Under the pieces are notes generated by a model. It was not told the origin of the DNA. It saw only the letters and a program-made list of their open reading frames with translations, and ran no database searches. The position numbers and the translations under genes were made by a program. Positions 57,633-64,000 of a stretch of DNA of 64,000 nucleotides are shown here, piece after piece. The stretch spans positions 446,132,538-446,196,537 of the forward strand of contig NC_081413.1 of the NCBI RefSeq assembly GCF_030272615.1, read 5' to 3'. Positions within the stretch are counted from its first letter, which is position 1. Each line of letters starts with the position of its first letter. This stretch comes from Cryptomeria japonica. Taxonomy: Eukaryota > Streptophyta > Pinopsida > Cupressales > Cupressaceae.

Positions 57633-58671
57633 TGTTAGTATTTTGGTATGGTTTTGTCATTGATGCCAACACCTACTAAACCTTATCAACTCTGGCACTT
57701 TAGAGAATTAGCAACATTCATCGGCAATCAAATGACTTATGCACAGTCACCGATATCTGGTACACCGACAAGATACAATGATCACTGACACTTGGTTATG
57801 TTGAAGACATCATTTGGACACTTAGTCTTGGCAAATCATTTTTTAGCATATTCGTATTTGCATATTTGTTGTTACCGGCAAATAGGTCCAGGTTATACAC
57901 TGACAGGTTTATCTTTTCTAGATCAGCATGGCATGCTATGGGGATGACTTATTATTGTTGTAAATGCATTAGGCCGACATGTTGAATCAGTCATTGCATC
58001 AGGCATTATTTTATTTGTAAATTGATTTTATTGTAATATCTCTTAGAGGTGACCTACTAAAATTGGTCCTAGGTTATGATATAAATGTAAGATCTTATTT
58101 GTAAGATCGGATGTGGAATGTGAAGAAGAATTGTGTGAAGGTATATGCGAGATTAAGCAGAGCTATACACGCAGACATCATTTGAAGGTGAAGCAAGGTT
58201 TTTGTGAAAGCATATTAGAACTACACCGATACTGAATCCAGCATATGAAGATGTTATTTTGTGTAGTACATCCTTATTGGATTTAACCATCCAATTATAG
58301 TCAGTGTGACTCCTATTTTGTGTTTGAGTAGTGAGCTCTAGGCGCTTGGCCTTTCTACATGGGCAAACCCCATTTGTATACACTTACTATCTGCAGTATT
58401 ATCATCTGATTGTGGGTAAGGTTTCCCACCATGGTTTTCCCCCTTACAGGGTTTCCATGTATAAATATTGGTGTTAAGTGTTGTGGATGACTTTGTCTTT
58501 TTGTTTCATGCATTAATCTTTACCGGAATTATAATTATCTAATAAAATTGTCCACCGGTATAAAAGACTGGTTCATCGGTATTAAGCACTAAGTTGGTTA
58601 AGTTTTTTTTGTTTTGAATTTATTTGACAACTGATTCACCCCCCCCTCTCAGTTGTCTCTAGAACCTAACA
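57633..58671 (+). repeat. Copia-C 5' LTR
   Basis: 1,039 bp, TGTTAG...CTAACA. A TATA box lies at 58080-58086. Compared with the 3' LTR it lacks 21 bp between two CTTGG pentamers near 57790. Confidence 0.93.
58080..58086 (+). promoter_or_regulatory. TATA box of Copia-C LTR
   Basis: TATAAAT following GGTTATGA, conserved in the 3' LTR near 63690. Confidence 0.5.
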
Positions 58672-58673
58672 AT

Positions 58674-58686
58674 TGGTATCAAAGCC
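58674..58686 (+). other. Copia-C primer binding site (tRNA-Met type)
   Basis: TGGTATCAAAGCC, two bases after the LTR; one G to A change from TGGTATCAGAGCC. Confidence 0.9.
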
Positions 58687-58727
58687 TAGTCCTCTTTTAC
58701 AGAAGTTTAACAGCTTGAGGAGATCTA

Positions 58728-61700
58728 ATGTCTACTAACTATTTCAGGAAGGACAGTCCTAAACTTGATGGAACCAACTATGGCATATGGAAGATCAGAA
58801 TGGAGACACATTTAAATTGCATTGGAAAGGACATCTAGGATGTTACAAAGAATGGCTATACTGCTCCTACTCAAAGCTAGCCTAATCCACCTAACTTGAC
58901 TAAAGATGAAGAAAATGATTGCAAAGCAAGAGAAGCACTTTTGAGCGCATTAATAGATCAGAAAATCATTGGATTATCTGATAGATCAACTGCTAAAGAT
59001 ATTTGGGATCATTTGGAAACATTGAATGAAGGAGATTCCATAGTCAAAATTGCAAAGCTTGAAAGCTTCTGGGTCAGGTATGAAAATCTGAAAATGGAAG
59101 AAGATGAAAGGATTTCTGCTTTTATGGAAAGAGTTAATGAAATTGTTTTGGGTATTGAATGTTGTGGAGGAACCTTAAGTGATGATGAAATTGTTTCAAA
59201 AGTTTTAAGAGGATTGGCACCGGCATATAAAATGAAGGTCACTTCTATAAACGAGTTAAGAACAATGCCTAATACATCAATAACTAGAGATACATTAATT
59301 GGAAAACTTTCAGCCTTTGAAATTGAGGAATTTGGTCCTGTTGCTACTATAAAGATAGATTTAGCCTTTAAAGCATCAACATAATCTGTATCATCATTTG
59401 ACAAATCTGATTTGAAATCCTTTTATACAAGAGAACTTGAAGAAAGCAAGAAAGAAAATGAAGAACTTGAAGCACTATTTGCAAGGAAAATGCCTAAAGG
59501 TCCAGTTGGAAGTAAGTATGAAGGTAAAGCACCCTTTAAATGTTTTAACTATAATAAGATTGGTCATATGGTTTCAAGATGCCCTGATAGACATGCTAGA
59601 CTAAGAGAAGAAGCTAGAAGAACATACAAGCTTAACCCTAAATATCAGAGATACAGATTCAAGAAGAATAAAGATAAATCTTGTTATCTTGCTGATGAAG
59701 GAGTGTCTGATGATTCTGATGAGGATCTGATAGACAATGGATTGGTTTTTGTTGCTATAACAGAAGACCAATTGGCACCTATAGCCTAACAAATAGAGAA
59801 AGCTTTGCTAGCTAAAATTGAAGTAAAGGATGAATGGATCATTGATTCAGGATGCTCACATCATATGACAGGTTATAAAGGTAAATTCTTGAACTTTCAA
59901 GAATATAATGGAGGTCTAGTGATATTTGGAGATGATAAAGCTTGTCTGATCAAAGGTAAAGGTACAATATCTCTTGATGGTAAGCATAATACTGACAATG
60001 TTTACTATGTTGAAGGTTTAAAGAATAATCTTTTGAGTGTTAGTCAATTAGTTGAGAAAGGATTTTAGTTACAATTCAAAACTGGAAAATGCAAAATCAT
60101 GAATAGAACTGGTTTAGAAATTACAACTGGTAATCAAACTAGAGGAAATATCTTTCATTTGAATAATGGTGAAAAGACATGCTTGATTTCACATATTGAT
60201 GAAAGTTGGCTATGGCATAAGAGACTCTGTCATGTAAACTTTGATTGCATGGTGAAAATTAGTACTACTAAGGCAGTTAGAGATTTACCTAAAATTGTCA
60301 AACTTTACAATACAGTATGTAAGGAATGTCAATTTGGAAAACAAGTTAGAACTACCTTTAAAAGTATTCCAGAAAAATCCAATAATGCTCTTGACTTAAT
60401 TCATACTAATTTATGTGATCTAGCTAGAACTAAAAGTTTGCAAGGTGATAGATATTTCATGCTAATCATTGATGACTATTCTAGAATGTGTTGGGTTACT
60501 TTTCTCAGAGAAAAATCAGAAGTGCTTGGGAAATTCAAACTGTTCAAAGCTATGGTAGAATATGAAACTGGTAAGAAAATCAAATGTCTAAGATTAGATC
60601 AAGGAGGAAAATTTACATCTAAGGAATTTAATGCATTCTATGAAGTGAATGGAATCAGAAGACAACTATCAACTCCTTAGACACCACATCAAAATGGAGT
60701 TGTTGAAAGAAAAAATAGAACTATCTTGGATGCAACTAGAAGTATGTTATCAGAAGCAAACCTACCACATGTATATTGGAGAGAGGCGGTAAGTACAACG
60801 GTCTACACATTCAACAAAGTTCACATCAAAGGTGAAATCGGTAAGACCCCTAATGAACTATGGTTTGGTATTACTCCTACTCTAAAATATTTTAGAATAT
60901 TTGGAAGCAAATGCTATATTAGAAGAGATGAGTACATTGGAAAATTTGATCCTAGAAGTGATGAAGGAATATTTCTTGGTTATTCATCTAAGAGTAAAGC
61001 ATATAGATGTTTTAACAAAAGATTGCAGAAAATTGTTGAGAGTACAAATGTGAAGATTGATGAACAATTCAGAGGAACTTCAAGGTATATATATTCTGAA
61101 CCAGAAATAGAAATTCTAACAAATGAACCTACACTGAACTCATCGGTATAGAATGAAGATCTAGTTACACCGATATCATCTGAAAATTCCACTGTGACTG
61201 AGGAACAACAACAAACAAAGACACCCCGGTATGTAAGATTGAATTGTTCTAAAGATCAGATAATTGGAAACAAGTATAAAGGAGTTATGACAAGAGGAAG
61301 TTTGGAAAATGAAGAGGTATGTCTTATTTCTCAAATTGAACCATCATCAATTAATGAGGCCTGTGAAGATAAATATTGGATTAAAGCTATGGAAGAAGAA
61401 TTAGAACAAATTGAGAAGAATAACACTTGGACATTAGTTCCTTGGCCTAAAGATAAAACTATGATCCAAACCAAATTGGTATTCAGAAACAAACTTAATG
61501 AAGATGGTAAGGTTATTAGAAATAAAGAAAGACTAGTGTGTAAGGGATATTCTCATAAAGAAGGAATTGCTTATAATGAGACCTTTGCACCGGCAGCTAG
61601 AATTGAGGTAGTCAGATTATTTTTGGCTTTTGCAGCACAAAAGAACTACAACGTATATCAAATGGATATTAAATGTGCATTTCTGAATAGAGATCTTGAA

Positions 61701-62966
61701 GAAGAAGTTTACATTGAACAACTTGATGGATTTTCTTTGACAGATAACAAAGATATGGTTTGTAGGTTAAAGAAAGCTTTGTATGGATTGAAACAAGCTC
61801 GAAGAGCTTGGTATGAAAGATTGGATAAGTATCTTTTGAAGATTGGTTTTTCTAAAGGTAATGCTGACAACAACTTATATTATAAAGTGACTAATGATGA
61901 AATCTTGTCTATAGAAGTTTTTGTTCATGATATAATCTTTGGAGGAGAAGATAGATTATGTAAAGACTTTTCTATTGAAATGCAACAAGAATTTGAAATG
62001 TCTATGATTGGAGAAATAAAATTCTTTTTAGGATTGTAGATTTCACAGACTAATAAAGGTATATTCTTGAGTCAATCCAAGTACTTAAAGGAGTTACTAA
62101 AGAAATTTGGGATGGAAAACTCTAAACCGGTAAGCACACCTATGACTACAAATGACAAACTATCACTCAGGGATGAATCTACATGTGTTAATCCAACTAG
62201 GTACAAATCTATGATAGGAGGTTTACTGTATTTGACACAGACTAGACCTGATCTCATGAATGGAGTATGTATTGTTTCAAGATTTCAGAGTAATCCTAGA
62301 GAAAATCATGAATCAACAGTAAAAAGGATTTTTTATTACTTACAAGGCACTACAAATCTTGGATTATGGTATCCTAGAGATGAAAACTTTGAATTATGTG
62401 CATACATAGATGCAAATTGGGTAGGAGATGTGGATGATAGAAAAAGCACCACCGATGGAGCATTTTTTCTTGGAAGCAGACTAGTTTCTTGGTTGAGTAA
62501 GAAACAAAGTTGTACATCCTTATCAACAACAGAATAAGAATATGTTACAGCAACAACTAACTATACACAGGTACTATGGCTTAAACAAATGTTGAAAGAC
62601 ATAAAGGTAAAATGCAAGGAACCTATAACTATCTATTGTGATAACACTACAACAATTGATATATCTAAGAGTCTTGTATTACATTCTAAAACCAAACATG
62701 TTTCCATCAAACTAAATTTTCTAAGGGAAAATGTTGAAGCAAAAGAAATAAAACTAGTTTATGTGAATACTAAAGAGCAGATTGTAGATATTTTCACTAA
62801 ACCTCTACCTAAGGAGACTTTTGAATATCTTAGAGATCAGCTTGGGGTCATACCCCCACCGATAGATACTTATAGAGTTGATGTTTGTCATCAACCAACA
62901 GAATTAATAGAGAAATCTTTTACTCTGGCTTTGATGAGGAAGCTACTTCTGAGGGGGAGTAGTTAG
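58728..62966 (+). pseudogene. Copia-C gag-pol polyprotein with nine nonsense codons
   Basis: ATG at 58728 opens one register of 1,413 codons to the stop at 62964. Order: gag (LDGTNYGIWKIRM; DIWDHLETLNEGD), zinc knuckle near codon 272 (CFNYNKIGHMVSRC, second Cys now Tyr), protease WIIDSGCSHHMT (Asp near codon 373), GAG-pre-integrase WLWHKRLCHVNFDC, integrase core IDDYSRMCW (near codon 582), LRLDQGGKF and HQNGVVERKN, RT (VYQMDIKCAFLNRDLEEEVY; FVHDIIFGG near codon 1066, where YVDD is expected), RNase H YIDANWVGDVDDRKST and IYCDNTT, ending EQIVDIFTKPLPK. Stops: TAG at 58836, 58878, 60066, 60678, 61149, 62037; TAA at 59382, 59787, 62535. No frameshift is needed anywhere. Confidence 0.95.
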
Positions 62967-63216
62967 TATACTAAATTGGTTGGTATTTTGTAATGAACTT
63001 GGTTTTGTAGTATCTTTGGCATTTGATGTCAAAGGGGGAGGGATTGGTATGGAAAAACATAAGGAAACACATGTCACTCTTAGGGGGAGAGATTATTACT
63101 TTGAGAAAGATTACTTATATTTTGGTAATTATTGGTATTTTGGTATTTGGCATTTCTATTTTGGAACTTTGATGGTTTTTCCATCTTGTGTTGCCATCAA
63201 TGCCAAAGGGGGAGAT
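62967..63216 (+). other. Copia-C 3' untranslated region with repeated purine tracts and PPT
   Basis: The PPT AAAGGGGGAGA (63205-63215) directly precedes the 3' LTR. Similar G-runs lie at 62951-62959 (still in the coding end), 63031-63040 and 63081-63090. Confidence 0.8.
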
Positions 63217-64000
63217 TGTTGGTATTTTGGTATGGTTTTGTCATTGATGTCAACACCTACTAAACCTTATCAACTCTGGCACTTTGGAGAATCAACAACA
63301 TTCACCGTAAAGCAAAAGACTTATGCACAGTCACCGGTATCTAGTACACCGACAAGATATAATGATCACCGACACTTGGAATAGCATGGAAAACGCTTGG
63401 TTATGTTGAAGACATCATTTGGACACTTTGTCTTGGAAAATCATTTATTAGCATATTCGTATTTTCATATTTGTTGTTACTGGCAAATAGGTCCAGGTTA
63501 TACATTGGCAGGTTTATCTTTTCTAGATCAGCATGGCACACTATGGAGATGAATTATTATTGTTGTAAATTCATTAAGCTGACATGTTGAATCGGTCATT
63601 GCATCGGGCATTATTTTATTTATAAATTGATTTTATTGTAATATCTCTTAGAGGTGACCTACTAAAATTGGTCCTAGGTTATGATATAAATGTAAGATCT
63701 TATTTGTAAGATCGGATGTGGAATGCGAAGAAGAATTGTGTGAAGGTATATGCAAGATTAAGAAGAGCTATAAACGCAGACATCATTTGAAGGTGAAGCA
63801 GGGTTTTTGTGAAAGCATATCAGAACTACACCGGTACTGAATCCAACATATGAAGATGCTATTTTGAGAAGTACATCCTTATTGGATTTAACCATCTAAT
63901 TGTAGTCAGTGTGACTCCTATTTTGTGTTTGAGCAGTGAGCTCTAGGCGCTTGGCCTTTCTACATGCGCAGACCCCATTTGTACACACTTACTATCTGCA
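63217..64000 (+). repeat. Copia-C 3' LTR, cut by window end
   Basis: Matches 57633 onward with scattered substitutions and the 21-bp indel; about 75% of the LTR is present. Confidence 0.93.

Larger units (their letters stand above)
57633..64000 (+). mobile_element. Copia-C: Ty1/Copia retrotransposon, 3' end outside window
   Basis: 5' LTR 57633-58671, tRNA-Met PBS, complete gag-pol frame, PPT, and the first 784 bp of the 3' LTR. The order gag, PR, INT, RT, RNase H defines Copia. The missing 3' end hides the TSD. The coding frame has nonsense codons only, so this is the least damaged pol element in the window, but the RT active site is altered. Confidence 0.95.

Noticed and set aside
58728-62966. 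Stop-codon reassignment (TAG/TAA read as Gln) in an unusual genetic code
   Set aside because: All other content is plant nuclear DNA; several stops replace Trp or other residues, and the RT active site is also mutated. Deamination decay explains it better.

Overview
This 64 kb window looks like intergenic plant nuclear DNA built almost entirely of nested LTR retrotransposons. No intact host gene is visible. The content is strongly plant-like: a Ty3/Gypsy Tat-type pol with a second RNase H, Ty1/Copia elements primed by initiator tRNA-Met, a plant mobile domain (PMD), and NAC and PPR gene fragments. Long, old, heavily mutated insertions with several nesting levels suggest a large seed-plant genome. 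The wording of the PPR remnant resembles the very large conifer PPR families, so a gymnosperm is my best guess; this is inference only.

Left half (1-33,8xx). A Copia-type LTR cut by the window edge (1-1063, minus) lies beside gag-like remnants of an old minus-strand Gypsy element, D. D's PBS and 5' LTR reappear at 33,772 onward. D is split by Gypsy-A (2422-33665, plus), which has 1.15-1.17 kb LTRs, a PBS, gag, protease, G-patch-like region, RT, two RNase H domains and integrase. Gypsy-A carries three insertions. The first is a ~4.4 kb segment (about 8681-13080) holding a PPR fragment, a NAC transcription-factor fragment and an array of four 35-nt hairpins. The second is a tiny TRIM element (14493-19352, minus, TSD GATAT) whose 135-bp LTRs each contain a tRNA-like sequence; it is itself split by a 4.5 kb solo-LTR-like insertion (14611-19133, TSD TGGCT). 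The third is Copia-B (22425-29480, minus).

Middle (33,8xx-44,6xx). Pyrimidine-rich microsatellites and a palindromic module array are followed by a truncated plus-strand Copia LTR (S2) interrupted by an opposite-strand solo LTR of a related family (S1, perfect TSD AATAC). Next is Gypsy-F (37551-44547, minus), a gag-bearing element with no recognisable pol and four PBS-like boxes in its leader.

Right (44,6xx-64,000). Gypsy-E (44605-54500, minus, TSD CACAT) has LTRs, leader and 3' region like Gypsy-A, but has lost pol and keeps only a gag stub and a Pro/Ser-rich ORF; it looks like a non-autonomous partner of the A family. It sits within or beside Gypsy-G, a minus-strand element with a degenerate PMD/coiled-coil reading frame. 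Copia-C (57633 to beyond the window, plus) ends the window. Its whole gag-pol frame (1,413 codons) is free of frameshifts but broken by nine TAG/TAA codons.

The window records successive insertions followed by decay that looks like cytosine deamination: many CAG/CAA/TGG-type stops, and RT catalytic aspartates lost in all three pol-bearing elements. The most unusual items are the tRNA-carrying TRIM, the NAC/PPR segment with its hairpin array, and the autonomous/non-autonomous Gypsy pair.
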